Assembly (NCBI GenBank): GCA_033439265.1
Contig: JAVTVX010000004.1
Coordinates: forward strand, 24,623,201 to 24,687,200
DNA: 64,000 bases
Direction of reading: 5' to 3'
From: Dillenia suffruticosa
Taxonomy: Eukaryota; Streptophyta; Magnoliopsida; Dilleniales; Dilleniaceae
The position numbers and the translations under genes are program-made. The stretch's first letter is position 1; every line of letters begins with the position of its first letter. The notes beneath the pieces are model-generated. The model made no database searches. It saw only the letters and a list, made by a program, of their open reading frames with translations, and was not told the origin of the DNA. Positions 47,901-60,250 of this stretch are shown piece after piece.

Positions 47901-50900
47901 CTTGCGCCAGCTTGGTCAATCCATAGCAGAGTGTGACCCTTGGCACAAGAAGCAACCCTTTGACTAGCAAGGCTTGTTGTACAAGCTCGGATCCGGCTTG
48001 GTTCTGTCAGCTTTGCTTGGCTTTGGAGATCGATTGGCCTTGTCTCCCAAACCTTTACCTTGGGCTTCTTCCCCTTGTCCTTACCCAGTTCCTTTCATTG
48101 GAATTCAAACAAAGACTAGGTAGTGGCCATGGCTTGAGTGATGTCTTGCACACCTCTAGCAACTCAAGCTTGGCCCGAAGGCTTAGGCCATCCATCAATG
48201 TGAACAAGACCTCCCTACGGACAAAATCCGAGATCAGCGTTAACTTGGAGAATTCCTGCACATACTCGCAGATGTGGCTGTTCTTGTGTTGGAGTCGACG
48301 GAGTTTTGCCCTTGCTTCATCCTCTGCATCCATGGGTTGGAATTGTCTTTTTACTTTGACATTGAATCCATCCCACGTGGTGATGGCATCAACTCCTCTA
48401 CATACATCATCACACCTACATCACCATATCAATGCGGTGTCCCTAAGGTATAGCGGAGCCATGCATACCTTGGCAACATCATCCAAGACGCCCACGTATT
48501 GAAATACCTATCCAGCCCATAGAGAAAGTTCTTGGTTCTTTCCTTGGCCCTCCATGGGTCTCGATTCATGGCACCTCAATCCTTGGTGCCAGCACAATAG
48601 CACCCACTAGCCCTTGTGACCAGTAGGCATTGAGTTTGGCCCTTGGCTTGTGGAGTTCCTCTTGAAAGAAGGATGGCTCCCTGCTAGGCACATTGGCACC
48701 CCTTGCCAATTGTGCCTGGCATGCCTCCAGCTTGCCTTTGAGCTTCGCAACCTCGTCTTGAAGTGATTAGACCATGAGCCTAATGGCCTCATCCACCGCC
48801 AACAGCAGCCTGATTAAGAGCACCTTGTATGCCCTCTTGCGACATGTGTTGGTCCAACTCTTCCCATCAGTCATGACCGGCACTGGCTAGCTCCTCCCTT
48901 GCTAGCCTCTTCTCAAAAGAGGCCATCACCTCTTGGACCCCCGACTTGTTCTTCTGGTCTCTGCCACCCCTTGCACTCTTGTCGGTCCCCCTGCCGGCAT
49001 GCTCTCCCCCACCCCCCCTCTCCGTGGGGTTGGAAACATCGGAAACTGAAGCCATCCTGTCCCATGAATTTGCCTTAATGTCGCTCTAATACCTATTGTT
49101 GCGGGTTGACTCTTGGCTTGTAGCACTAGCACTCTCTAAAACTATCAAAGAGTGTTGCTAGTTCAACCTAAGGTTGAACGATTATCTAGACATTGGAAAC
49201 ATGAGAGATGAAGACAAACGAGGAAACTAGTAGAGAATTTTGTTGGTTTGTACTCACAACTTTGATTGATGTCTACAATTGAGGGGTTTGGCCTATCTAT
49301 AAGCAAGCCAAAGAGCTCTTGAGAGTTCTAGAGAATTCTACAAAGTTGCCACAATACTTCACCTCTAGAACATCTCTAGAACATTTTACAAGTCCTTATA
49401 CTACCCTAACCTCTTATGCACAAGTCTAGTCCATGCTACCATATTCAAGAGTGGTCTAGAAAGTTCCGCAACCTCCATGATTTATGTGCCATAGTTGGGC
49501 CTCTTGGGCCAAAATTCGAGTTAGGACTGTGCAGCCTGTGTCACAAGGGAAATGAGTGGCCAACTACCGGAGATCTAGCCTGTAAAAGAGAGAAATATGA
49601 CTTCAGAGTAAATTGCCTTTCTTTTTACCCCTTCCACCAAATAGAATCAGCCGCTAAACATCCAATTTCTAATATTGTAAAAAAGCAAAAAACTCAAACA
49701 CTCTACGCAACTCCCTATCTTTCACATTGTGCAAAAATAAAGCAACATTTCCATCTAAAGACCCATCATCCAACACATTGAAACGATCACCTACCCTGCT
49801 TTCCTTCAAACAAGCTAGCATATAGATGTTAGGAAATTGTAAGTCGATTCACTACATCAAACATCCTATCAAAACAGAACACGATCTCGCTTTCCCACTC
49901 TACATTGGACAACAAGGCAAAAACTCTGTCCAGCCCTTATCAATACACTTCCAAATTCCTACATCATACAGAGCCCTACTAAACTTAGCTTTCCACCCAA
50001 ACACTCCTCTCCAAATCTAGCCACTACAGCTTTCTGCCCTAAATAATCTTGCTCAATCATAAACCGCCAGTTATTTATTTATTTATTTATTATTTTGATT
50101 TTTATTATTTGTTTATTTATTTGTTTATTCATTTATCTTCATATTTATTTATTTATTTATTTATTTTTCTTTTTTAATTATCTTCATATTTGTCTCACAA
50201 ATTGCCGACCCCAAATTATTGGAATTAAAGCTCAGTTTGTTGTTGTTTTAATCATAAACCGCCAGAATCACTTTCCGATAAATGCGTTATTAAAATTCAT
50301 CAACAGCTTTATGCCTAACCCACCCCTCTCCACAAATTGTTGCACAATGTCCCATTTCCCCAAATGATACTTATACTCATTCCCCACCTCATCCTACAAG
50401 AATTTACGCTGAATCCTCTCCACCTGTTTGGCCACATGACTTGGAATGGGGAACAAGGACACAAAATAAAAGGTAAGCTCATCAGAACACACTTAATCAA
50501 AGTAAGTCGTCCACCTTTTTACAAATAACAACCCCGCCATCCTGTCAACCGCTTCTCAAACCCATCCACAATAGGATCCCATAAAGCAACCTCATTGGCC
50601 CTTGCTCCAAGTGGAAGATCTCTGAAGGGAGCTGAATCAACACCCTACCACCTCTGGCAGCCATGACCCATTAACACCGTCACCAACAGGAATCAACTCA
50701 TTTTTCCCCGAATCAATTTTCAAACTAGAGACCGCCTCAAAACAGACCGACGAGTTTCTCGAATAGAATAATTGAAGAGGATCACAACCACAAAAAAAAA
50801 ATATTTGTATCATCAACAAAGAGTAAATGCGAGATTACCTCCCTTTGACTTTCTGTACCAACCTAAAACCCACTCAACATGCCCTCCTCTGCAGCCTTTC

Positions 50901-53900
50901 TCAACATCGTAGACAGAACTTCCATGACCAAAATAAACAACTGCGCGAGTGGATCTCCTTGGCGAAGACCATAGCAAATCCATTGAGGCCGAGAGCTTTA
51001 TCTCCATTACAACCAGATAATGCCGTCCAAATTTCCTCTTCATTTAAATGGGATTCCAAAACCTCTTGTTCCAAAGTAGTAAGACCATCAAATTCCAAGC
51101 CATCCACAGTACAAACCCCTATAAAAATTAGAGATGGTTGGCGTTAACTCATTTGAATCTATCAGTCTCCCTTCCACTTCTAACTTCTCAATAAAATTCC
51201 TCAGCTTATGAACAGTCACCATCCAATAAAAATACTTGGAATTAAAGTCACCTTCCTTAAGCCACAAGACCTTTGTTTTCCACCTCCATGATATTTCCTC
51301 CATCAAGGTCATCATTGTCGAGTCTGCCTTGAAGCACTCCTCTCCATCTGCTCATCATCATTCACATCCTCTCTCTATTCTTTAAAATCCAGCCTCGTTA
51401 TGCTTCCCATCAAATCAGATTTCCACTTACTAACACTTTGAAGACATCTTGGTTCCACTGTTTTAAAGAGACCTTCAAGAGCCACTTTATAACCATGACA
51501 GCCCCTGACTTGCAACTTATTCCACCATGTCTAAATTAGCCCATTAAAACCACCCGCTTTCAACCACATATTCTCAAATATGAAAAGTATTGACCCCCAT
51601 CTAATGGTTGCACCTCTGGGAGAAAATGGTAATGATCTGAAGTAGGCCATTCAAGCACTCGCTGCACAAAACCACACAACTTTTCATCCCACTCTGCAGT
51701 TACTAAAAATCTATCCAACTGGGAGAAACAAGGATTCTCCCGAGAGTTTGATCAAGTGAAACAACCTCGATCAATGGCAGGTCCAGCAAATCATAGTCAT
51801 GCACAAAGTCAGAAAAACTCCAGCATAGCACTAGTGAAATCCTCATGTCCCATCCGCTCATGAAGGAAAAGCTTCGTATTAAAATCACCACATATCACCA
51901 ATAGATGTTACCATCTGTCTAACTCCCTCATTTTCTTCTAGAAATACCCTCATTCGCGGCCCTTCAACAGGTCCATACACCCCTGTAAACACCCACACCC
52001 ACACCCACACCCAACCAGTAACCACTCCCCAACCCATTTGTCTATTAACTGAATTTTAACTTTATCCCACATGAGCAAAATGCCCCAAAAAATGCCCCCG
52101 AAGCACCAACAGCCCCACACTCTACTCAACCACAGCTCCACCCTGGCCATATGGTTCTCACAATACTCTCATCCATCCCATCAAATTTTGCCTCTTGTAA
52201 ACACACTACCCACCGCCTCCATCTTCTCAAAAAATCTTTAATAACCTCTGTTTTCCCTGTTATCACCTACACCAAGCAAATCAAAGATATAACTCTACAA
52301 TCCATTCATAATGACTCACCCCTTCCCCGATCTCTCGCTACCACACTACTTCTGGCTTCTCTATTTACCCTCCTCAGTCATAATTGACATCAAACTCCAA
52401 TATGTAAATTAAAGAGAATTGCTTTCCTATCCCTTTTCAAGTGCTCCAAACTAAAGTCTACAACTATGCTGATGCATGAAGCCATCGAGATGGATTGAAA
52501 AAAAGTCTTGTCCCATAGAAAGATATATCAACAAATTGATTTCTGAAGTACCTCTTTTTTTTCCCCATCCAAATGCTTCTTTCATGATCATATATTGTAA
52601 GAGAGAAGGAAAAAAAAAAAAAAAAGAAGATACAAAAGGTTTGCAGCCACTGATAACTTCCACATTACTCCCGATAATCATCAATCTTAACCCTCATGAT
52701 TAAGGGTGGACATTGGCCTGGCAGCTCAATCCACCCAGCCCTAACCATATAGGGATCAAGATAAACAAAAAATTTCATTATTAGTATCATATTAAATCTC
52801 AGATAGATAGCCAAGCAAATATGTCAGACAAAACAAAAACGAATCAGAAAGGAAACAGGTTGTTTCTTCAATTACCATCCAGAGTTTGGGCATCAATCGC
52901 TACAAACTCCACTTCACCAATTTTAAATTGATAGTTTCTCTTCTGAAACTGACTTTCATAGCGGGTGATGACCTACATGAATGTAGTACAAGACAGAAGA
53001 AATTTAGTTCAGAAAAGAATGTGATGTCAGCTATCAATAACAGTAAATATTACCATGGACAGAATGTGAGATAATATAATTTGATAAACATATATGCCAT
53101 TTCTGAGCAACAAGTAGAAAACTTGTAACATCCAACTATACTCCCTTTTCTCAAATTAGAAAGATCCTTATCAAAGTAAAATACTAAGGCCCAATTTTTC
53201 ACTATGTCCAAAAACATCTATCCGATTGCATGTGCTTTTGAGGACCCCACTCACGCAAACATTTGATTTTGATTTCATCAATTTTCCCAGAAAACAAATA
53301 CAAGGACTCATGTACTCTACACACCATAGCACCTAACATCCTGAGAGGAAAGATCCTTAGAAAACGGGAATAACTAATTTTCTATTTCATAATAAGAAAA
53401 CATTTTTATTCTATTCTTTATTTTTAAATTAAACTAGGAAATACAATTACAATAGCTAGGCTGTATTTGACTCTTTTTGATTAATTTACAAGCATGTAGA
53501 GATCCTTCTCTTTGCTTCCATCTAAATTCCAGTTTCTCTTCTCTTCCATCTGGTTCAACTAAACACAACATTAGCATCAAAGGGTTTTGATGTTTTGATT
53601 GCTTTGATCGTGATTGCATGCCTATTTTTCAACTTGAATTGAAAGTTTTTGAGGTTCGCCACATGGGGGAGACATTCAATTTCAGCCAATTGGTAGAGGA
53701 CAAGGGGAGGAGATCTATTGGCCTGATTTCCTTAGGCCAAGACTGCACTCGCTGGCTATGTGGATTATTGGTGTGCTCATAATCAGATTACAGTGGAGGA
53801 TTTTAGAGATCATAGTTTTGTGGGTGAAGAAAAGTCAAAATAATGAAGGTCTATTCTTGGAATTAATCTGTTATTCCGGAGGGTGGGACAGAGGCAGAGT

Positions 53901-56900
53901 GTGTCTACTAGGTGGTGCGAAATTTCGAGGTTGGTTTGCCATAGATGATGCTCTGTGGAGGATTTCCCAGGATGGGTAAGGATTACTTTCCTGATATCCT
54001 TCTAGGGAAATGAATCTTCTTACAATGTTTTGCACTAGGAATTGGGGTCTTAATTTTTGGGGTGCTTATACCTGTGAATCTCTCTTTCATCATCTAATTA
54101 TCTTACCCAGAACCCTCTTTATCATTTAAATAATTTTATTTGGAAGGAAAAGGTTGCCGACAGGATTAAGGCTTTTACTTGGGAAAGTCATCTTTGCTTG
54201 GGAAGCCACAATTTCACAGATAAAGCAAAAGTCCAACGACAAGGCTGCATATGCCAACTACTGCCCTAATTAAACTCTTTTTGAGAAGATCAATGGATTT
54301 CAAAAACCCTCTATTCCCTCTTCCCAAGACCATTCAAATTATCTTGCCATCGAAGAATTTAAGATAATTGATTTTGGCGGGACTATTATAGTTAATAGGA
54401 TTAAAACTAATGACCTATTGCAAGTGAGGAGATCTAACAAGGTTCTAACATATCTGTGCCATGCATTTTCAAAAAAAAAAAAAGGAGGCGAGCAATTGTC
54501 TGTATTTACAGCACATATGCTTCTGAGATGCTTGGGGAGCCATGTGTTGCTCCAAATAATTTTGACGAGCTTTCACTTGTTGAGTTCAGAGGTTGTGGTT
54601 CTGGTAAGGATGGGAGAATTCTTTGAAGAACTCCATGAAAAGGATTATATCAGATATCTGGTTAGAGACAAAAGGTCTGATTTTCAAGGACTGGTGCCTT
54701 CATATCAATGTCCCTTTGGAGATGACAATTCTTTTATGCTTCTCTTGAACAGTTTCATTCATAGGAGCCTTTCAAGGTTATTGGTTTCAACTTTTTCATA
54801 AGGATGGGAAGGCTTTTCTAGGTTCTTGAAGAGATGAATTATCATCTCATATAACATTTTGAACTTCATTTTTTACAGTGAAAACTACAGAAAAAATACC
54901 CAATTTTCAAATGGATTGCACATAAAAACCCTTTTTTCTCCCCCCCAAAATGATATTCTTTATATTTTGAATTTTCTCATAGAAGTTCCTTTTTATGTTA
55001 AAACATGTGAAATCCACCAGCTTCATAGGGTGTTAGCATCAACAATCCACACTAGAGCACATGCTTTCAACTCAAAATACATTAATGCAACCTAAAAATG
55101 AAAACAAAACTGCAAAAGGAAAAGACACTAATAAGCTGAAAATAAATGGAAGTGCAGAAAATTCAAATGACAGGCAAAGGAAGAAAATCAAGCAATGATT
55201 AAACAACTTATCCATTGATGAAATTTCTCAGATAAAACAATAAGTAGAAAAGCATAACCATAATTAAGTTACATTAAGAAATAGAGTACCTGAGGCCGAT
55301 AAGAGTGAAAACCAGTATAGCCAATATCATGGTTTCCAGGAATATAGTAGACCTGGATACGCGAATCCCTTTCTTGAGTATTCCAATCAAAAATATGCTT
55401 GAAGCGGCTCAGAGATTCCAGCCATCTAAAGGTTGACATAACATTTTGTAGCAGAATGTTATAGCAGACTCTACCAAGTGGTTGAAAGAAAAAATGCATC
55501 TCTGATTTTCGCAATCTTTGGGGAAAAGAAAGTGTTAAATAGAGAATAAGAAATCTTCGTAAAAGAAAAGGAAAGAAAAGCAATAATTGAAGCACCTTAG
55601 AGATAGAACTCATGGTTATGTTGCCAAAGATTAGATCTCTTTCTCATCAATAACCAAAAGACCCCCCAAAAAAAAATTACTGGAATTACTGATTGCACAG
55701 CCATGCTTGACCCCAAAAAAATTTGATCTTTGGCCTGGGTAAAGGGGAATTGATCCATCACGAAGACAAAGTTTTTCTACTCCAATAAGAAAAGTCCTGG
55801 GTAATGTTTTAAATTTTTAGTAAATTCAATAGTCTAAAAATAATTTGCCCGATTTTTAGTATTTTAGAAATTTATATCTTCTAAATTTATTTTCTATTTT
55901 ATTAAGAACTTTCTAATATATTAAGCTAGTGTTCTTTTTAAGTTCTAGAGTTTTAGAAATGTTCTATATATTTAGTGAATTTTGAATCCTGTTATATTTC
56001 TATATTGATTGAGACTGTTTTAAAAAGGTTTAGGAGTGATATTAGGTTGTTCTAGCACTTACAAATATTTTTTATTGATGCAAAACGTGAAAAGAGTAGA
56101 TGAATGAACGAGCAAGTTTAAGGTTTAGTTATTTGTCTTGAAAGCATGTGCCTAGGTTTTCTTTTGCTTGCTATCTTATTCTTTTCTTCTATGTGCACTT
56201 GTTGATCAAAGTTCTCTCTAATATTTAATCAATTAATTCTTCACAATTTTCAACCACAAAGCCCAACTATTATCATACTTTAATTTGCTTCAACACTTCT
56301 TAGTTTGTACCAATAGTTCGTCCGATTGAAGGCAACTTACCCTAGTTGTCCTACATCAATTACATTAACCAGCATTTCCATAATACAGCCAAAAAGGAAC
56401 AACCAAACATATGCAGTGAGAAGCAAAAGCAAGTGAAACTTGGAAGATATAAGAAAAGCAAATACAAAAAGAAATATAATCAATCTAAACAACTCCCTAG
56501 AAGAGGAGAGGAAATCCATCGCCATCTTTAAAGCAGTTGAGACATTTAAAATATAATAAAAGAAAGAGCATGTCGCAAAAATTAATAGACGATAGAGAGA
56601 GTAAGAGAATAATAAGACAAAATGAGAGAGAACAATGTCTTCAATGTATTCATCATCAGATCAATTTAAAGAACCTCCCACCCAGAGATTATGCAAAACA
56701 ACCGATTGCTTTGAAAGTATAAACTTGGATTTCAACAATGTTTCATCAAATAAGCTCTTCTCCAAAGAGAAGAGCTATATCAACCACCAATCATTTAGAC
56801 ATATCTAAATCCCACCCCACCCCCCCCAAAAAAAAACCTTTTCTTAATTCTAAGATCCTCAAATATCTAACTTCCATGTGAAAGGAACTAGGTAACCCTT

Positions 56901-58926
56901 TCAGGAACCAATAACAAAGGAAAGGACCCCCACCCAAAAAAAGGGGGGAAAGGACCAGGTACCAATAACAAAGCTAATGAAAGGAACTAGGGATGAAAAT
57001 ACATTAATCAATCCTAAAACAGGGGTAGGACCATATCTTACCCTATAGGCCCAAATTTAAATGTTTGCATCCCTGATATATGTAGGTCTTAGTCCTTCTA
57101 AAGCAAAGTCTTCCATGTAGAAAAAATTGATGCAACACATTAGCTTTTAAATGAAGCAATTCTAGCAGATTTGCTCTGAAATTGTTATACTCATATTCAA
57201 AAGCCAACTCGAAGCCACTTGCATCCTCAGCAATCCTTTGCCCATGAATGAATATACAACACTTTTCCATGCTAAATGCTACAATACAGACATTCTACCA
57301 TTTTTTATGGTAGTTTAGCTTCCTCGCTACACCGAGTTATCTAAACTCCATGTCAAGAAAATCATTCGCACATAACAAACATACCCAATGCCCATCAAAT
57401 ATACCAAGCAAACTATCCTCATTTCTCCAGCTCTAGGATAGCACGAAAACAAATAGCCTCTCATTTATAAAGCACACACTCCCTCCATCCTACTTTTAGT
57501 CACAAAACTTTTACCTTTTCTTGTCCCAAACTGAGTATCAGATGCTATGTTTTTCAATAGAATAAATAAATAATTTTACTATTTTACCCCCCAAAAGTAA
57601 ATGGAGCAACTTCATTTAGGGACATTTTTGGTAAAAAAATGTCTCTTAACAAATAAAAGTAATTAGTAATTCTTTTCTTAATATGTGTGTTTGGATCACT
57701 TCATCGTTCAAAATGTGATGGTGTAACATATATCACAAGAAAAGGCTTTGAAAAGTCTCCTCTTCTACAACACATTACTCGTATCAATAGGTGAGAAATA
57801 TGGACCAAATGAAAGCCTAAACTTGGGAACATTGCTGATTATGTTGATGAAATTAGCCAAAGAGAAAGGAGCATCCAAGGCTGAAAAAGATAGTCAAAGA
57901 AAGACATTCAAGGGATTTCCTTTGGCTATCGTGGTTCCATATTCACATATCAAGCATAAAAGGAGAGAAATGAAACCCCAGAAATAAGTAACAGGAACAT
58001 GACGACTCCAGACCAAACATCCTCTCAAATTGGAGACAAGACCCATCTCCCACTCCAAAAGATAATAAAAGAAATCTCTCTCACTTTCTCTCTCTCTGAG
58101 CTCCATTTGCCATGTTTTCTCCATAATTCTCGATCTATTTCAAAATAAAACTGCTCTCTTTCTTTAATGTTTGCCTCCAATCTCTTGTGGATGGTTCTCA
58201 GTTTTCTCTCTTCAAAATTATCAACCATCATTCTCAACCTTTTTACTATACCCATTCCCTTTCAATGATAGTATAATACAACAGCAAAACTTTAGACCTC
58301 CATTCCTACTAGGAAATTCCAATGCAAAGCTGACGTTTCTGCGAAAGCAAAAGACTTATGGCCAGAACAAGAGAAATACCAGCTCTTGCCCCAGATTCGA
58401 ACCTATTGTCCTCTGTACCCAAAAAGATGCTGCATGGTATTAGCAATCTAGTTAAACATCATTACGTTATATTAGAATAAAATGAAGCAATAAGGCCAAA
58501 CATGGTGTCAAATCATGTAATAGTGAAACCCAGAATGTCTCCTCCATCATTACTCGACTCCGCAGAGTATATGAAACAAGCCTGTTAGAGATTTTGCTTG
58601 AAATATCTCAATTCCTTAACATTAATTTTGGTGGATTTGCTAGCGAAAAGGTCAAGGGGATCCACCCAGCCTCTTTGGGTTGTAATTTGTTGTGTGTGGA
58701 TAGAAACAAAAAAAAAAAGAAGAAAAGAATCTCCAAGGATTAATTTCTTTCCATTTAGCTTCTGTGATAGGATAATATTCATTTCTGCCTTATCTGACAC
58801 TGTTATGCATCAAGAACTCTTGATAGGGTTCCATGGACCACTTCTCCAAAATAACTCCCGTGCTTGAAAATAAATTACCTAATATTTGCAGAGCTTCTAA
58901 TTGAATTCCTCATTAATTTATATATA

Positions 58927-58967
<41 letters not shown>

Positions 58968-59367
58968 GAAAAAAGAAAACCTGTTAACCTCTACAAACAT
59001 GAATGTCACGGAAAAGTCCAATATTCAATTTTGAAGCCTTACTCTTCATCAGACAAAATATGGCCTCCATCAAAATAATCACCAAGAAACAATATCACAT
59101 CAGGTTTGAGAGGCAAAATAGATGCAAGGTATGCTCTGCGCATGAACAAATCAGTGTAGAACTGTAAGATCTCCAAAGCAAGGGATTTCTGAACATGACC
59201 ATGGGATGTCCTATCTGTAAGCTGTTGAAAGACAGGAGCTTATACTAGGTAAAAACATAAAGTGGACATATGACAAAACCATTAAGTACAATAAAAGGAG
59301 AACCCACCTGAGGATCAGCGAGAACAGCAACTTTGACAAGGTTGCCAGGGTATATTACTTCACTCGT
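38976..59367 (-). CDS. Metallophosphoesterase of the Cdc1/Ted1/MPPE1 type, N-terminus not found
   Basis: Calcineurin-like phosphoesterase of the ER/Golgi family that includes yeast Cdc1/Ted1 and mammalian MPPE1/PGAP5, which removes an ethanolamine-phosphate from GPI-anchor mannose. Twelve exons give about 480 residues. Metal-binding motifs seen: [35 protein letters not shown] and LSGHDHDQC. Downstream are a membrane segment ([16 protein letters not shown]) and a second near the C-terminus ([20 protein letters not shown]) before the end KDWIDQ. All junctions keep frame. The first exon found starts [12 protein letters not shown]. Family members have about 45-50 further N-terminal residues with a signal anchor; that exon was not recognised up to 64000. 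Metal chemistry and GPI role are family knowledge, not visible here. Confidence 0.93.
39220..40800 (-). other. Last intron of the phosphoesterase gene
   Basis: 1.6 kb between the membrane-segment exon and the terminal exon. It holds a short GA tract near 39818-39843 and otherwise nothing recognised. Confidence 0.5.
42530..43430. repeat. Diverged tandem array, unit about 115 bp, in intron of the phosphoesterase gene
   Basis: The block AATCAATTTAATTCATATTTTCTCTCT recurs in degraded form at about 42531, 42655, 42772, 42927, 43038, 43159 and 43273, mostly 110-120 bp apart. Between them the order ACACATTnATTTTAA, TTTTCTCT, AAAACCAAA, TAAATACATTAATTTTC recurs. Sub-units all end in TTTCTCTCT, suggesting a shorter ancestral unit of about 30-40 bp. 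An (AT)n stretch lies at 43376-43400. Not coding. Confidence 0.75.
44390..44551 (-). repeat. Truncated 3' LTR of the chromovirus
   Basis: Matches the outer third of the 5' LTR, starting on the minus strand TGGTACGGGCTACACATTCC. The remaining two thirds are absent, so a deletion removed the end of the element and its target-site duplication. Confidence 0.8.
44560..49060 (-). pseudogene. Chromovirus gag-pol relic
   Basis: Gag-like N-terminus [17 protein letters not shown] (49055), gag domain ([14 protein letters not shown], 48055-48333), reverse transcriptase with [12 protein letters not shown] and the catalytic box VYRDDIVIY (46528-47532), RNase H pieces (46146-46512), integrase zinc region with [14 protein letters not shown] (45761-45967), integrase C-terminus (44951-45337) and a chromodomain [20 protein letters not shown]...EYLVKW...EPVEKLWQF (44600-44770), in which the Trp of the SWEP motif has become a stop. 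Many other stops. Confidence 0.88.
49097..49543 (-). repeat. 5' LTR of the chromovirus
   Basis: On the minus strand it runs from TGACACAGGCTGC to CAACCCGCAACA, 447 bp. The outer 160 bp match 44390-44551 (shared block TATACTACCCTAACCTCTTA). Confidence 0.85.
49544..52400 (-). mobile_element. L1-type LINE relic
   Basis: Minus-strand pieces in order: endonuclease start [20 protein letters not shown] (near 52160-52230), endonuclease core with [10 protein letters not shown] and [14 protein letters not shown] (51700-52000), connector [20 protein letters not shown] (51250-51300), [18 protein letters not shown], reverse-transcriptase box LFVDDT (near 50808-50825), [30 protein letters not shown] and a C-terminal DRELRRVFE segment (49660). 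Frames are broken throughout. The chromovirus LTR cuts its 3' part at 49543. Confidence 0.88.
50060..50235 (+). repeat. TTTA-rich tract and RTE-type LINE 3' tail
   Basis: A (TTTA)n tetranucleotide stretch at about 50070-50170 is followed by AAATTGCCGACCCCAAATTA and GTTTGTTGTTGTTT, the typical 3' tail of plant RTE-like LINEs. It sits inside the L1-type LINE, in the opposite orientation. Confidence 0.55.
53640..54840 (+). other. Degraded retroelement-like sequence in phosphoesterase intron 3
   Basis: Plus-strand pieces include [50 protein letters not shown] and [20 protein letters not shown]. The last resembles the reverse-transcriptase zinc-binding domain of plant LINEs, the earlier ones a LINE-associated ORF1-like protein. 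Stops in every frame. Family assignment is tentative. Confidence 0.45.
55426..59042 (-). other. Intron 2 of the phosphoesterase gene
   Basis: 3.6 kb, A+T-rich. At 57478-57510 there is a Stowaway-like end (ACTCCCTCCATCC) without a matching partner. A (GA)n tract lies at 58930-58965. Open stretches at 57748-57987 and 58025-58255 have no recognised domain. Confidence 0.5.
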
Positions 59368-59689
59368 CTGAGCTTATGTGCAAAAACAGATAGATTCACA
59401 TAATTAATCAACATAAAGACATAAAAATGTGTGGGTGAAATACCAAGACATGTATATGCAGAGATCTCTACTATTGTCTTCTCTATGCTGAAGCTACATA
59501 AATAGGGGGGGCTAATATAGCCACAGTACTAGAGGCATGCAACAAGAAAGAGCAAGAAATAATGAGAGGACTTCAGCCAATTAAGGGCACCCATTGGACC
59601 TCATAGGGTACATCTAGCAACTTGATTATTAGATATAGATTTATTCACAACAAAGAAATACAAAAACAAAAGAGTGCCAAAAAGGTGGT

Positions 59690-60250
59690 TGCAAATAGGG
59701 ACTACATAATAAAAGAATATGCGGCACCAACATCATTGACCTAAAGATTCCTAAAACTTACAAGTCAACCTCAAAGATAAAAATTTCAAAAAGTTATCCA
59801 TGAAAGCCATCAAGAAAACTCCCTCAAAACTCTTCTATCCCTTTCCTTCCAAACCAACCAAAACAGCTAGAGGAAGCATCCTGACAAATCTTCTCCTCAT
59901 TAGACAAACCCCCACACCACTCCAAAACCACAACTAACTTTAACAAAGCCTAAAGCAACATAACCTATATGCAAATGAGAGAAATAGTTTTCCCATAAGG
60001 ACTGGATCCATGTGCAGTGAAGCAGAAAGGGATACACACTCTCAAACTCTCATTTGCATCATAAGCACCTATTAGCCAAAACAATGTCTCTCATTTGGAG
60101 ATTATCTTTAGTTAAAGTCCTTTGCCAAATCATCTCTGAGGGAAGGAAAGCAGCTCTCTGAGGGCAAGAGGATTCTCCAAGTAAACTTCCAAGGGAAGAA
60201 AAGCCATAGTTCCATCTCTACTTGATGTGGGACAACATTCAAAATAAGCT
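59690..60250 (-). mobile_element. LINE C-terminal fragment (zf-RVT-like)
   Basis: Minus-strand frames give MRDIVLANRCL.CK.E.ESVYPLLLH and ALLKLVVVLEWCGGLSNEEK, which match the zinc-binding reverse-transcriptase region of L1-type LINEs. Frames are interrupted. It lies upstream of the first phosphoesterase exon found, probably in the first intron. Confidence 0.5.

Larger units (their letters stand above)
44390..49543 (-). mobile_element. Ty3/gypsy chromovirus relic in phosphoesterase intron 4
   Basis: Minus-strand order is 5' LTR, degenerate initiator-Met-like primer site (GGTATTAGAGCGACA near 49083-49095), gag, reverse transcriptase, RNase H, integrase, chromodomain, truncated 3' LTR, which is the gypsy order. 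All frames carry stops and frameshifts. It lies in the same orientation as the host gene. The 3' LTR keeps only about 160 of 447 bp, so the left end was deleted. The right flank is LINE sequence, so it landed in an older LINE. Confidence 0.9.
38976..59367 (-). other. Exon map of the metallophosphoesterase gene
   Basis: Exons in transcript order: 59308-59367, 59043-59221, 55290-55425, 52876-52972, 43641-43700, 41926-42026, 41720-41754, 41573-41630, 41375-41446, 41197-41304, 40801-41093, 38976-39219 (stop TGA at 38976-38978). Donors and acceptors are GT-AG on the minus strand. Intron 4 (43701-52875) is 9.2 kb because of nested retrotransposons; intron 3 (52973-55289) and intron 2 (55426-59042) are also long. 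Confidence 0.9.

Noticed and set aside
47933-48502. 189-residue plus-strand frame in the chromovirus
   Set aside because: It lies antisense to the gag region and has no family-like features, so it is a shadow frame.
57478-57600. Stowaway-type MITE
   Set aside because: Only one end (CTCCCTCCATCC) is seen. No matching inverted end or TA duplication was found nearby.
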